Source of the DNA: Microbacterium flavescens
GTDB lineage: Bacteria > Actinomycetota > Actinomycetes > Actinomycetales > Microbacteriaceae
NCBI RefSeq assembly: GCF_018588945.1
Contig: NZ_JAFIWA010000001.1
Location: 124,001-188,000, forward strand
DNA length: 64,000 nt
Direction of reading: 5' to 3'
The notes under the pieces were generated by a model. That model worked only from the letters and a program-made list of their open reading frames with translations, searched no databases and was not told where the DNA came from. This document shows positions 9,239 through 17,255 of this stretch, piece after piece. Made by a program: the position numbers and the translations under genes. Position 1 is the stretch's first letter. Every line of letters starts with the position of its first letter.

Positions 9239-9244
9239 AGGGTA
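9239..9244 (-). promoter_or_regulatory. -10 box of upp (TACCCT)
   Basis: TACCCT on the minus strand, 6 nt (GGGCGT), then ATG 9232. Leaderless layout. Confidence 0.5.
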
Positions 9245-9297
9245 GTGCGTGGCGGGCCGCGCACCCGCGGCGAGTTCGCGCACGACGCCGTCGGCCC

Positions 9298-9303
9298 TAC
9301 GCT
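9298..9303 (+). promoter_or_regulatory. -10 box of tadA (TACGCT)
   Basis: TACGCT followed by 6 nt and GTG 9310. No Shine-Dalgarno is present. Leaderless layout. Confidence 0.5.
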
Positions 9304-9309
9304 CGTGCT

Positions 9310-9771
9310 GTGACCTTCGACCCCGCCGACCTCGCCGCCATGGACCGGGCGCTCGCGCTTGCCGTCGCCGCGGGTGAAGCCGGCGACGTGCCGGTGGGGG
9401 CGGTGGTGACGGATGCCGCAGGCCGGGCCATCGGCGAAGGCCGCAACCTCCGCGAGGTCGAGCACGACCCCACGGCGCACGCGGAGGTGGTCGCGCTGCG
9501 CGCGGCCGCCGCCTCCCTCGGCTCGTGGAACCTCGAGGGCTGCACGCTGGTCGTGACCCTGGAGCCCTGCGTCATGTGCGCGGGAGCCGTGCTCCAGTCG
9601 CGCGTGTCGAGGCTGGTGTTCGGCGCCTGGGACGAGAAGGCGGGCGCCGCCGGATCGATGTACGACGTGGTGCGCGACCGCCGGCTGCCCTATCGCGCGG
9701 AGGTGGTCGCCGGGGTGCGTGAGGGCGAGGCATCCGCTCTCCTGCGCGCCTTCTTCGACGCGCGGCGCTGA
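9310..9771 (+). CDS. tadA: tRNA-specific adenosine deaminase
   Basis: Converts the wobble adenosine of tRNA-Arg(ACG) to inosine. 153 residues. The zinc site is His57-Ala-Glu59 (HAE) with Cys87 and Cys90 in EPCVMC, and Glu59 is the proton shuttle. The substrate-fitting VPVGAVV segment is near 27-33. GTG 9310 is chosen because the -10 box sits 6 nt before it. ATG at residue 11 is possible but would cut into the first helix. A cytosine-deaminase reading is less likely, given the typical tadA C-terminus. Confidence 0.93.
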   Translation: MTFDPADLAAMDRALALAVAAGEAGDVPVGAVVTDAAGRAIGEGRNLREVEHDPTAHAEVVALRAAAASLGSWNLEGCTLVVTLEPCVMCAGAVLQSRVSRLVFGAWDEKAGAAGSMYDVVRDRRLPYRAEVVAGVREGEASALLRAFFDARR

Positions 9772-9791
9772 CCCCTGCGCCGGATGGGTCC

Positions 9792-10769
9792 TCAGGGCAT
9801 CGTCTCGGCGAGGAAGTCGGTGATGAGGCTGGTCACCGCGGCGACGTCCCCCATGCTGTGATCCACCTCGTCGAGTTCCACGAGCGTCACGTCCCTGCCG
9901 GCCTCGGTCCACTGCGCGTTGAGGAACCGCGACCAGCCGATCGGCACAATGTCGTCGTGCGTGCCGTGGACGACGAGGAGCGGTGCCGTCATGCGGTCGA
10001 CGAAGGTGAGGGCCGAGACATCGCTCCAGAACTCCGGGGACTCGTCGGGATCGCCGTGCGCACCCACGATCGCGTCGTAGAGCGGGGTGCCGGCCATGTA
10101 GTGTTTCACGTCCTCCCACGGTTCGACGTGCGAGGGGGCCAGAGCGGCCACGGCCCGGGCGGAGTCCGGTGCGACCACGGCCGCCTTGACGGCCACGGCA
10201 CCGCCGAGGGAGTGCCCGACGAGGGCGACCCGGTCGGCGTCCACGAGCGGATCGGCGGCGGTCGCGAGGGCCGCGTTGACGACATCGAGGGTCGATCCGA
10301 CGTCCATGTCCGTCTCCCACGCGGGGTCGTCGTCCGACTCGCCGTGATTGCGCAGGTCGGGTGCCACCACTGTGTACCCGCTTGCCACGAGATGATCGAT
10401 CACGTCGTCGTACTCCGTCAGCCCCGAATACTGGTCGGGGTCGACGGCTCCGTGCACGAAGACGATGGCGGGGCTGTCCGCGGCGCCCGACGGCGGCCGG
10501 CGGATCACCGCTCGCACCTCCAGGCCGCCGCTCACGTACGACACGACGTCGGCGTGGTCGCCGTCGAAGTCCGTCGTCTCCTGCACGAGTTCGAAGACCG
10601 GATGCTCCGCCTCCGCCTCGATGATCGATCGCAGCGTCGACGGGGCCTGGGGGAGCGACACGTCGACCGGCGTGGGCGACGGTGAGGCGGCGGCGCAGCC
10701 GCACAGCGTCGCGGTGAGGAGCGTCATGATCGCGACGTGGAGCGGCCGCGCATGGATCCGGTCGGGCAT
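9792..10769 (-). CDS. Alpha/beta hydrolase, predicted lipoprotein
   Basis: 325 residues. The N-terminus is a basic plus hydrophobic signal ending LCGC, with Cys25 as the likely lipidated residue, so the enzyme is probably anchored outside the membrane. A fold typical of serine hydrolases follows: oxyanion region FVHGAVD (104-110), nucleophile Ser187 in GHSLGG, acid Asp272 or 273 in HGTHDD, and His304 in DHSMGD. The cap is small, as in dienelactone-hydrolase or acyl-peptidase relatives. The substrate is unknown. ATG 10769 is chosen because it starts the signal peptide; the longer upstream start does not. Confidence 0.82.
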   Translation of the reverse strand: MPDRIHARPLHVAIMTLLTATLCGCAAASPSPTPVDVSLPQAPSTLRSIIEAEAEHPVFELVQETTDFDGDHADVVSYVSGGLEVRAVIRRPPSGAADSPAIVFVHGAVDPDQYSGLTEYDDVIDHLVASGYTVVAPDLRNHGESDDDPAWETDMDVGSTLDVVNAALATAADPLVDADRVALVGHSLGGAVAVKAAVVAPDSARAVAALAPSHVEPWEDVKHYMAGTPLYDAIVGAHGDPDESPEFWSDVSALTFVDRMTAPLLVVHGTHDDIVPIGWSRFLNAQWTEAGRDVTLVELDEVDHSMGDVAAVTSLITDFLAETMP

Positions 10770-10907
10770 GGTGCCACCCCGCAATCGATGACCGCAGGCT
10801 ACTCCTGTCGAGCGGACGGCGACAGGCACCAGTGGTTGCGGGAATCCGGGGGTTCACGCACGGGTCATCCGGGGGTCTGCCCCCTGCCCGCGGGGGCGCC
10901 GCGTCCC

Positions 10908-10913
10908 TACCGT
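10908..10913 (+). promoter_or_regulatory. -10 box (TACCGT) of the DUF2306-like gene
   Basis: TACCGT, 7 nt, then GTG 10921. This spacing is why 10921 is preferred over the in-frame GTG at 10912, which overlaps the box. Confidence 0.4.
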
Positions 10914-10920
10914 GACAGGC

Positions 10921-11655
10921 GTGACCCGCCTCATCGAACCCGTCAGGACCGCCCCCGTCGCCACGCCGGTCTCGCCCGCGAGCCGCCGCGTGGGATGGGC
11001 CTTCGTGCTGCTCACCGCGCTGGCGGTCGTGGCGTTCTCCGCCGTGCCGTACTTCACCGCGTCGCTGCGGGAGCTCGCCGGCGACGAGGTCGGACTCGCC
11101 CCGACGTACGCCGAGGCGCCGATGTTCGTGCAGGCCGCCTTCTACGTGCACATCGTCGGCGGCGCGACCGCGCTCGTCCTCGGCGCGCTGCAGTTCTGGC
11201 GCGGCCTGCGCGAGCGCGCGCCGCGAGTGCACCGCTTGACGGGCCGCGTGTACCTCGCCGGGGTCGCGGTCGGCGGTGTCGCGGGGCTCGTGATCGCCCC
11301 CTCGAGCCCGGCGGGGTACGTCGGATTCTTCGGATTCGGTGCGCTCGCCGTGCTGTGGCTGATCACGGGCTGGCGCGCCTACCGGGCGATCCGGCGTCGG
11401 GACGTGCCGAGTCACCAGGCGTGGATGATCCGCAACTACAGCCTCACGTACGCCGGGGTGACCCTGCGACTCTGGCTGCCGCTGCTGCTGCTCGCACCGC
11501 TGCTGCTCGGTCAGCCCTGGGAGTTCGATCCTGCGTTCGCGAACGCGTACGCGGCGGTGCCGTTCCTGTGCTGGCTGCCGAATCTCGTGGTGGCCGAGTG
11601 GATGGTGCGGCGTCGGGGACTGCCCTCGTACCGGCTGCCGATCACGCGGCGCTGA
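10921..11655 (+). CDS. DUF2306-like integral membrane protein
   Basis: 244 residues with about six hydrophobic helices: residues ~24-46, 76-98, 115-135, 139-160, 180-200 and 203-220. Between helices it has HRLTGRVYL and a later DVPSHQAWMIRNYSLTYAGV. Membrane-embedded His residues in these positions are typical of the DUF2306/YozB group. Function is unknown, and heme or quinone binding has been suggested only from such histidines. Likely monocistronic. It converges on the LLM gene with 1 bp between stops. Confidence 0.75.
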   Translation: MTRLIEPVRTAPVATPVSPASRRVGWAFVLLTALAVVAFSAVPYFTASLRELAGDEVGLAPTYAEAPMFVQAAFYVHIVGGATALVLGALQFWRGLRERAPRVHRLTGRVYLAGVAVGGVAGLVIAPSSPAGYVGFFGFGALAVLWLITGWRAYRAIRRRDVPSHQAWMIRNYSLTYAGVTLRLWLPLLLLAPLLLGQPWEFDPAFANAYAAVPFLCWLPNLVVAEWMVRRRGLPSYRLPITRR

Positions 11656-11656
11656 C

Positions 11657-12586
11657 CTACCGCGGCAGGTGCGGCAGCACGTCCTGTCCGAGATACTCGA
11701 CCTGCTCGACGTCCTGCAGGTCCATCAGCTGTAGATAGACGCGGTCGGCCCCGAGCGCGGCGAGCCGCTCCACCTTCGCGACGATCTCGTCGCGCGAGCC
11801 GACGATGTTCGTGTCGCCGCGAAGTTCGTCGACGGTGCGCCCGATGTTCGCCGCCCTCCGGTCGAGTTCCGGAGCGGATGCCGCGGCCAGCGTCGGCAGG
11901 GCAACCGACAGCTTGAGCGATCTCGGGTCGCGACCGACGCGCTCGCAGGCGGCGCGCACGCCGGCGAACCGCTCCGCGATCTCGTGCTCGGGCCGGAAAC
12001 CGATGTTGAACTCCGTGGCGAAGCGCGCGGCGAGCTCGGGCGTGCGACGAGGACCGGCTCCGCCCACGATCACCGGGATGCGCTCCTGCACCGGACGGGG
12101 CAGGGGCGGAGCATCCGTCAACTCGTAGTGAGAGCCTGAGAAGGAGAATCGCTCCTCGGCGGGGGTGCCCCACAGGCCGGTGATGACGTGGAGCTGCTCT
12201 TCGAGCACGTCGAATCGCTTCGCGGGGAACGGGATGCCGTAGGCCCGGTGCTCCCGCTCGAACCAGCCCGTTCCGAGCCCGAGCTCGACGCGGCCGCCCG
12301 ACATCGCGTCGACCTGCGCGACCTGGATGGCGAGGATGCCGGGCTGGCGGTAGGTGACCGACGACACGAGGGTTCCCAGCCGGATGCGGGATGTCTCGCG
12401 GGCGAGCCCTGCCAGGGTGGTCCAGGCGTCGGTCGGGCCTGGAAGCGGGTCGCCGTCGCCCATGTGCAGGTAGTGGTCGGAGCGGAAGAACCCGTCGAAG
12501 CCGAGTCGCTCGCCGGTGCGGGCGAACGCCAGCTGATCGTCGTACGTGGCGCCCTGCTGAGGCTCCGTGAAGAGGCAGTACTCCAT
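11657..12586 (-). CDS. LLM-class (luciferase-like) F420-dependent oxidoreductase
   Basis: 309 residues. A (beta/alpha)8 luciferase-like fold with N-terminal MEYCLFTEPQQG, FDGFFRSDHY near 30-40, and the hallmark SGGRVELGLGTGWFEREH near 97-115. C-terminal GADRVYLQLMD is typical of actinobacterial LLM proteins that use F420. The substrate cannot be read from sequence. The ATG lies 4 bp after the CDF transporter stop, so the two share an mRNA. One of three LLM proteins in the window. Confidence 0.85.
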   Translation of the reverse strand: MEYCLFTEPQQGATYDDQLAFARTGERLGFDGFFRSDHYLHMGDGDPLPGPTDAWTTLAGLARETSRIRLGTLVSSVTYRQPGILAIQVAQVDAMSGGRVELGLGTGWFEREHRAYGIPFPAKRFDVLEEQLHVITGLWGTPAEERFSFSGSHYELTDAPPLPRPVQERIPVIVGGAGPRRTPELAARFATEFNIGFRPEHEIAERFAGVRAACERVGRDPRSLKLSVALPTLAAASAPELDRRAANIGRTVDELRGDTNIVGSRDEIVAKVERLAALGADRVYLQLMDLQDVEQVEYLGQDVLPHLPR

Positions 12587-12590
12587 CGCG

Positions 12591-13556
12591 TCAGTCGGCC
12601 GAGCGGATGACGAAGTCGGACGTCGGCGGCGCGGGGTCGTCGCCCGGGCGGTAGATGTCGGGCTCGAAGTAGATCACGCGCGCGGTCGGCACGGCCTCGC
12701 GCACGCGTGTCTCGATGCGATCGATGTCGGCGGCCACCGCCGCGAGCGGCTTGTCGGACGAGAACCCGAGCTTGGCCGCGACCAGGAGCTCGTCGGGGCC
12801 GAGGTAGAGCGTCTTGATGTGGATGAGCTTCTCGATCTCGGGGCCGTCCGTGATCGCGCTCACGATGCGGTCGTGGTCGGCGACCGTCGCACCCTCGCCG
12901 ACGAGGAGGCTCTTGGTCTCGATGCCGAGGACGATCGCGATGACGATGAGGAGCGTGCCGATCATGAGCGTGCCGAGGGCGTCGAAGAGCGGGTTGTGCG
13001 TGACGGCGGTCATCCCCACGCCGAACAGGGCGAAGATCAGACCGATGAGGGCCCCGACGTCTTCGAGCAGGACCACGGGAAGCTCGGGGGCCTTCGAATG
13101 CCGCACGAACGACACCCATGACTGGCGGCGTCCGCGGATGTGGTTGCTCTCCTTGACCGCGGTGCGAAGCGAGAACGACTCCAGCACGATGGCGACCACG
13201 AGCACCACGATCGGCACCCAGTAGTTCGTGACTTCATGTGGATGCGTGAGCTTCTCGATGCCCTCGTAGATCGAGAACAGGCCGCCGACCGAGAACAGGA
13301 TGATCGAGACGACGAAGGCGTAGACGTAGCGCTCGCGGCCGTACCCGAACGGGTGGTCGCGGTCGGCTGCGCGCTTGGCGCGCCGTCCGCCGAGCAGCAG
13401 GAGCAGCTGATTGCCCGAGTCGGCGACCGAGTGGATCGCCTCGGCGAGCATCGAGGCCGAACCCGAGATGAACCATGCGATGAATTTCGCCAGGGCGATG
13501 CCCATGTTCGCCAGGAACGCCGCGATGATCGCTTTGCCGCCGCCGGAAGCACTCAT
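12591..13556 (-). CDS. Cation diffusion facilitator (zinc/metal exporter family, SLC30A9-like)
   Basis: 321 residues. Hydrophobic helices with the CDF metal site: HSVADSGNQ near residues 42-50, with His and Asp in TM2, and the DHPFGYGRERY loop. A matching site in TM5 (NPLFDALGT) is followed by a cytoplasmic ferredoxin-like domain. It moves a divalent metal such as Zn2+ outward against protons. The metal is not certain. The family matches the SLC30A9-like branch by its SWVSFVRHSKAPE loop. The tail ...APPTSDFVIRSAD resembles the tail of the neighbouring hydrolase (see findings). ATG 13556 has TAGACT 6 nt upstream. Confidence 0.9.
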   Translation of the reverse strand: MSASGGGKAIIAAFLANMGIALAKFIAWFISGSASMLAEAIHSVADSGNQLLLLLGGRRAKRAADRDHPFGYGRERYVYAFVVSIILFSVGGLFSIYEGIEKLTHPHEVTNYWVPIVVLVVAIVLESFSLRTAVKESNHIRGRRQSWVSFVRHSKAPELPVVLLEDVGALIGLIFALFGVGMTAVTHNPLFDALGTLMIGTLLIVIAIVLGIETKSLLVGEGATVADHDRIVSAITDGPEIEKLIHIKTLYLGPDELLVAAKLGFSSDKPLAAVAADIDRIETRVREAVPTARVIYFEPDIYRPGDDPAPPTSDFVIRSAD

Positions 13557-13562
13557 GCGACG

Positions 13563-13568
13563 AGTCTA
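13563..13568 (-). promoter_or_regulatory. -10 box (TAGACT) of the CDF-LLM operon
   Basis: Minus-strand TAGACT, 6 nt, ATG 13556. It lies in the 51-bp gap after the hydrolase gene and suggests independent leaderless transcription of the CDF-LLM pair. Confidence 0.5.
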
Positions 13569-13607
13569 CGGATGCCGCGGCCGCTGGTCAGCGCGATCGC
13601 GATCGGA

Positions 13608-14720
13608 TCAGTCGGCGGAGCGGATGATGATCGCCTCGGTCGGCGGCGCCGGGTGGGCCGATGGTCCGACGTATCCGATGACGGTGAGAAGCGCGTGCCG
13701 GAACTCGGCGGGCCGCTCGAGGTGCGGCGTGTGGCCGACGTCCTCGAGGGCGATCTCGGTGACGTCGCCACCGCCGGCCGAGTACCGCGCCAGGACGTCG
13801 CGCATCTGCGACACCATCTCCTGCGGCGGGGCGACCTCGTCGCCGGGCCATCCCGGCACGATGCCGAGCTTGCCGAGGTTGTTGAAGTCGTACAGCGACG
13901 CGTCCGAGACGATCGGGTCGAGGAGGCCGTGCACCCACAGCACCGGCGGCTTGTCGGCGAGGTCGGCGATGCCGGACACGTCGAAGTGCTTCGGCGCCAT
14001 GGTGTTGAGCACGCCGATGGTGCCGGGGGCGAAGCCGGGCCAGTGCTCGCTCGGCGTGCTGTCGCCGGGATAGTTCCCGGTCGCCGTCGAGGTCGTGAGC
14101 ATCGAGGCGACCCAGACGTCTTCGTGCTCGGTGACGAACCCGGGAGCGACGTAGCTCGAGCGGAACACGTTGCGCGGCGACGTGGCAGCCTCGTCGGACT
14201 CGTCGTGATCGATCAGCCGCTGGACGAAGTCGGGGTTCGCACCGCCGCCGCCGCAGCCCGCGTCATCGTCGGAGAGCCGCGAGCCGTCACGACGGGTGGC
14301 CCCGAAGCCGTAGGGCGAGACCGGAGACTCCAGGGTGAGGCTCAGCGCACCGTGGTCGAGCGCGTACTGCATCACGACGCCGCCGCCCATGGACCACCCG
14401 ACCAGGTGCGCTCGGCGGATGCCGAGTGCCTCGAGCGTCGCGTGCACGTCATCGCTGAAGTCGCGGAGGCCGCGCGTCGCGTCGATCGGCGCGTGCTCGC
14501 TCCCGCCATACCCTCGGAGATCGATCGCGATCACGCGCAGATCGGAGGGCAGGTCCTGCATGAGCTCCTGCCAGAACAGCGACGACGAGACGTTGCCGTG
14601 GATGAGGACGACCGTGCGATCGGCGGGTGTCGCGTCGCTGTCGCCCGCACGCTCCAGGATGCTGACGTTCAGCCGCGGCGTCTCGATGACGCGCTGCGTG
14701 ATGCCATCGAAGAGGGTCAT
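13608..14720 (-). CDS. Alpha/beta hydrolase
   Basis: 370 residues. Oxyanion motif LIHGNVSSSLFW near 39-50 and nucleophile Ser in VGWSMGGGV near 114. A large lid region of about 110 residues includes an acidic/glycine stretch (SDDDAGCGGGGANPD). Acid Asp in HGLLDPIVSD and His in DVGHTPHLERP follow. The lid is longer than in simple esterases. No signal peptide, so it is cytoplasmic. The start is supported by GGAGGA 6 nt before the ATG. Substrate unknown. Confidence 0.85.
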   Translation of the reverse strand: MTLFDGITQRVIETPRLNVSILERAGDSDATPADRTVVLIHGNVSSSLFWQELMQDLPSDLRVIAIDLRGYGGSEHAPIDATRGLRDFSDDVHATLEALGIRRAHLVGWSMGGGVVMQYALDHGALSLTLESPVSPYGFGATRRDGSRLSDDDAGCGGGGANPDFVQRLIDHDESDEAATSPRNVFRSSYVAPGFVTEHEDVWVASMLTTSTATGNYPGDSTPSEHWPGFAPGTIGVLNTMAPKHFDVSGIADLADKPPVLWVHGLLDPIVSDASLYDFNNLGKLGIVPGWPGDEVAPPQEMVSQMRDVLARYSAGGGDVTEIALEDVGHTPHLERPAEFRHALLTVIGYVGPSAHPAPPTEAIIIRSAD

Positions 14721-14815
14721 GATCGGGTCCTCCGCTGTCGCGCCGGGGACGCCTCGCCCCCGCTGTCTCGACTATAGACCTGCCGAGCGTGAGGGTGAAT
14801 GGACTCTCAGGTTGG

Positions 14816-15487
14816 TCACTCGTCCTGCGCCTCCTCGGCCGTCTGCCCGGTGTAGAAGAGGTAGGTGTTCGTCGCGGCGGCGGTCGCGGCATCCGGATCC
14901 GCTCCATCCGCGATCTGCGCCTTCGCCCAGCCGTCGGCCGCGGCGCGCGAGAATCGCTTGCCCTCGTCGCTCACCTGCCAGGCCTCGGCATCCTCCGGTG
15001 CGATGCGCTCGCCGGAGGTGAGGTGCAGTGCGAGGCCGAGGAGTCCCATGTCCCAGCCCACGCCGGTGGCGCCCGGGCCGTACATCTCCCAGAATCCCGG
15101 CGGCAGCCCCTCGGTCTGCGCGGTGTGCGTGAGCTCGAGTCGCGTGCTCTGGGCGTCGACCCGCGTCAGGCTGATCTCCAGCCAGGAGACGGCACCGCCG
15201 TACTCCCACGTCACCCGGTAGGAAGCCGAATCATCGTGCGGGGGAGTGCAGGCGAGCACCTCGCCGCCCGCGTTGCCGACCACCTGGTAGCGGCCGCCGA
15301 GGCGCAGGTCGCCCTCCACCGGAGCGAACCATCGCGCAATGCGCTCGCCGGTGGTCACGGCATCCCACACGTCGTCGAGCGGCGAGGGGTAGGTCTGCGC
15401 GAGCGACTGGACCCGCGCCTGCTCACCGTCCAGCTCGGTGGTGCGCAGAGTGCGGTCGACCGCCTCGATCTGGGCGTTGACGTCCAT
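14816..15487 (-). CDS. SRPBCC-domain protein (AHSA1-like)
   Basis: 223 residues. A START-like hydrophobic-cavity fold of the AHSA1 type: YPSPLDDVWDAVTTGERIARWFAPVEGDLRLGG near 33-65, then strands ending with LELTHT and GWDMGLLGLALHL. The gene begins 1 nt after the stop of the ArsR-family regulator, a classic pairing for this family. The ligand is unknown. The C-terminal Ala-rich helix with a Thr/Glu tail is an extra. Transcribed from the ArsR promoter. Confidence 0.85.
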   Translation of the reverse strand: MDVNAQIEAVDRTLRTTELDGEQARVQSLAQTYPSPLDDVWDAVTTGERIARWFAPVEGDLRLGGRYQVVGNAGGEVLACTPPHDDSASYRVTWEYGGAVSWLEISLTRVDAQSTRLELTHTAQTEGLPPGFWEMYGPGATGVGWDMGLLGLALHLTSGERIAPEDAEAWQVSDEGKRFSRAAADGWAKAQIADGADPDAATAAATNTYLFYTGQTAEEAQDE

Positions 15488-15488
15488 G

Positions 15489-15914
15489 TCAGGTCTCCTT
15501 GTCGTTTTCGGTGTCGGTGCTGCCGTTGTCGTTGGTGCCGGCGTCTGCTGCCGGTTCTTCGGGGTCGGCGGTCGGCGCGTCGGCCTCCAGCCGGCGTGCC
15601 CGCCTTCCGCGCGCGAGCTCGGTGCCGAGGGCGTCGAGCTTGGGCTGCCACATCCGCCGGAACGGATCGAACCAGCCGTCTGCGGCCTCGAGCGGCGCAG
15701 GGTCGATCGCGTACAGCCGCCGTGTGCCCTCGGGTCGCACGATGGCGAAGCCCGACTCCCGCAGCACGCGGAGGTGCTGCGAGACGGCGGGCTGCGAGAT
15801 CCCGAATTCGCCCTGCACGATCTCACCCAGGTCGCCCGCGCTTCGCTCTCCGTCCGCCAGCAGTTCGAGCAGGCGCCGGCGAACCGGATCGCCGAGGACA
15901 TCGAGTGCGTGCAT
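15489..15914 (-). CDS. ArsR-family transcriptional regulator
   Basis: 141 residues. Winged helix at 1-90: LGDPVRRRLLELL, then the recognition helix ISQPAVSQHLRVLRESG and wing IVRPEGTRRLYAID. No cysteine metal site is seen, so this is the SmtB-like group that pairs with SRPBCC proteins rather than a metal sensor. The acidic C-terminal tail of about 35 residues looks disordered. A perfect 14-bp palindrome overlaps its -35 region, so autorepression is likely. Confidence 0.88.
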   Translation of the reverse strand: MHALDVLGDPVRRRLLELLADGERSAGDLGEIVQGEFGISQPAVSQHLRVLRESGFAIVRPEGTRRLYAIDPAPLEAADGWFDPFRRMWQPKLDALGTELARGRRARRLEADAPTADPEEPAADAGTNDNGSTDTENDKET

Positions 15915-15920
15915 AGGGTG

Positions 15921-15949
15921 ATGATTGCATCGTGACTTATATAAGTCAA
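15921..15949 (-). promoter_or_regulatory. Promoter and palindromic operator of the ArsR/SRPBCC operon
   Basis: Minus strand: TTGACT at 15949-15944, 17-bp spacer, AATCAT at 15926-15921, then 6 nt to ATG 15914. GACTTATATAAGTC at 15934-15947 is a perfect 14-bp palindrome overlapping the -35 box and spacer, where a bound repressor would block polymerase. Confidence 0.7.
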
Positions 15950-15985
15950 GACTGAAGAAGATCGGATGCCGCGCCCGCGCGCTCG

Positions 15986-15991
15986 TAGGAT
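15986..15991 (+). promoter_or_regulatory. -10 box of proC (TAGGAT)
   Basis: TAGGAT, 6 nt, ATG 15998. Leaderless layout. Confidence 0.5.
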
Positions 15992-15997
15992 GGCGCC

Positions 15998-16840
15998 ATG
16001 ACCGACACCCCTGCCCTTCCCCCGATCGCGATCCTCGGCGCCGGCTCGATGGGCGGTGCGATCCTGCACGGCCTCGTCCGCTCCGGTCTCGCGGCGGGCG
16101 GGGTCACCGCCACCAACCGCAGCGCCGCGAAGGCCGCCGAGCTCGAGGGCCTCGCCGGGGTGACGAGCATCGCCCTGGAGTCTCAGCCGACCGGGAACAC
16201 GGATGCCGCAGCTGCCGCCGACATCGTGCTCGTCGGGGTCAAGCCGGCCATGGTGCCCGACCTGGTGCGCGAGATCGCGCCGGCGCTGCGCCCGGGGACG
16301 ATCGTGGTGAGCCTCGCGGCCGGCGTCACCGTAGCGACGTTCGAGTCGCTCCTGGGCGACGACATCGCGGTGCTGCGCTCGATGCCCAACACCCCGTCGC
16401 TCGTGGGCCGCGGCGTGACGGGGCTGGCCGCCGGCACGCACGCCGACGGCGCCGCCGTGGCGGTCGTGCGCCGGCTGTTCGAGACCGTGGGCACCGTGAT
16501 CGAGGTGGTGGAGTCGCAGATCGATGCGCTCTCGACCATCTCCGGCTCCGGTCCGGCGTACTTCTTCCTCGTCGTCGAGGAGTTCACGAAGGCAGCGATC
16601 GGCAAGGGGTTCTCCGAGCCGGACGCCCGGCTCATGGCCGAGCAGACATTCATCGGCGCCGCGGCGCTGCTCGAGGCATCCGGCGACGACCCTGCTGAGC
16701 TGCGTCGCCGCGTGACCAGCCCGAAGGGCACGACCGAGCGCGCGGTTGCGGTGCTGCAGGACGCCCGGCTCGATGACGTCTTCGCCCGCGCGACCGACGC
16801 CGCGCTCGAGCGCGCGAAGGAACTCGCCGCCGGCGCTTAG
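15998..16840 (+). CDS. proC: Pyrroline-5-carboxylate reductase
   Basis: Reduces pyrroline-5-carboxylate to proline with NAD(P)H, the last step of proline synthesis. 280 residues. Rossmann loop ILGAGSMGGAIL near 11-22, VGVKPAMVPDL, RSMPNTPSLVG near 127, then the C-terminal dimer domain with the signature SGSGPAYFFLVVEEF near 180-195. ATG has a -10 box 6 nt upstream. In mycobacteria proC is followed directly by an HTH gene and bS22. Here those lie 6-7 kb further on, after a transporter segment. Confidence 0.96.
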   Translation: MTDTPALPPIAILGAGSMGGAILHGLVRSGLAAGGVTATNRSAAKAAELEGLAGVTSIALESQPTGNTDAAAAADIVLVGVKPAMVPDLVREIAPALRPGTIVVSLAAGVTVATFESLLGDDIAVLRSMPNTPSLVGRGVTGLAAGTHADGAAVAVVRRLFETVGTVIEVVESQIDALSTISGSGPAYFFLVVEEFTKAAIGKGFSEPDARLMAEQTFIGAAALLEASGDDPAELRRRVTSPKGTTERAVAVLQDARLDDVFARATDAALERAKELAAGA

Positions 16841-17223
16841 TCCCCGCTCTTCTCGGCCTGGTCCATCCACCACTCCGTGAACGACTCCGCCCGCTCGAGG
16901 TCGTCGGCGAGCTCGACCATCCACAGGTTGCTGTAGACGGTGCCGGGGTCGTAGCGCGTCACGCCGCTGTAGAAGAACGTGCGCCCGTCGACCCCTGCGA
17001 CGTCACCCTCGAAGGTGAAGGTGCCGGGTTCGTCGCGCCGTTCCAGCCAGGAGGCGACGATCGCGTCGGCGCCCTCGATGGGTCGTCGCCACGGCTCGTA
17101 GGCGTACCGTGCGCCCGGTGTGAACAGTGCGCGGATGTCGACCTCGTCGTTGCTGTTCCACGCGCGTACGTAGCGGTCGATCCAGCGGCGGGCCGCGGCA
17201 TCCGCTTCAGCTCTTTCGATCAT
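16837..17223 (-). CDS. SnoaL/NTF2-like protein
   Basis: 128 residues. A cone-shaped NTF2-like fold is suggested by the N-terminal helix ARRWIDRYVRAWNSND, the typical DIRALFTPGARYAYEPW, and the strand pattern through EFTG...FTFEGDVAGVDGRTFFYSGV. It could be a small-molecule binding protein or enzyme; no catalytic pair can be assigned. ATG 17223 is chosen over longer starts, since it begins the fold and has GAGACT 6 nt upstream. Its stop overlaps the proC stop by 3 bp (convergent). Confidence 0.75.
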   Translation of the reverse strand: MIERAEADAAARRWIDRYVRAWNSNDEVDIRALFTPGARYAYEPWRRPIEGADAIVASWLERRDEPGTFTFEGDVAGVDGRTFFYSGVTRYDPGTVYSNLWMVELADDLERAESFTEWWMDQAEKSGD

Positions 17224-17229
17224 CACCCG

Positions 17230-17235
17230 AGTCTC
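17230..17235 (-). promoter_or_regulatory. -10-like box (GAGACT) of the SnoaL-like gene
   Basis: Minus-strand GAGACT, 6 nt, ATG 17223. First base differs from TANNNT, so weaker support. Confidence 0.35.
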
Positions 17236-17255
17236 GTCCCGGGCTGCGACATCCG

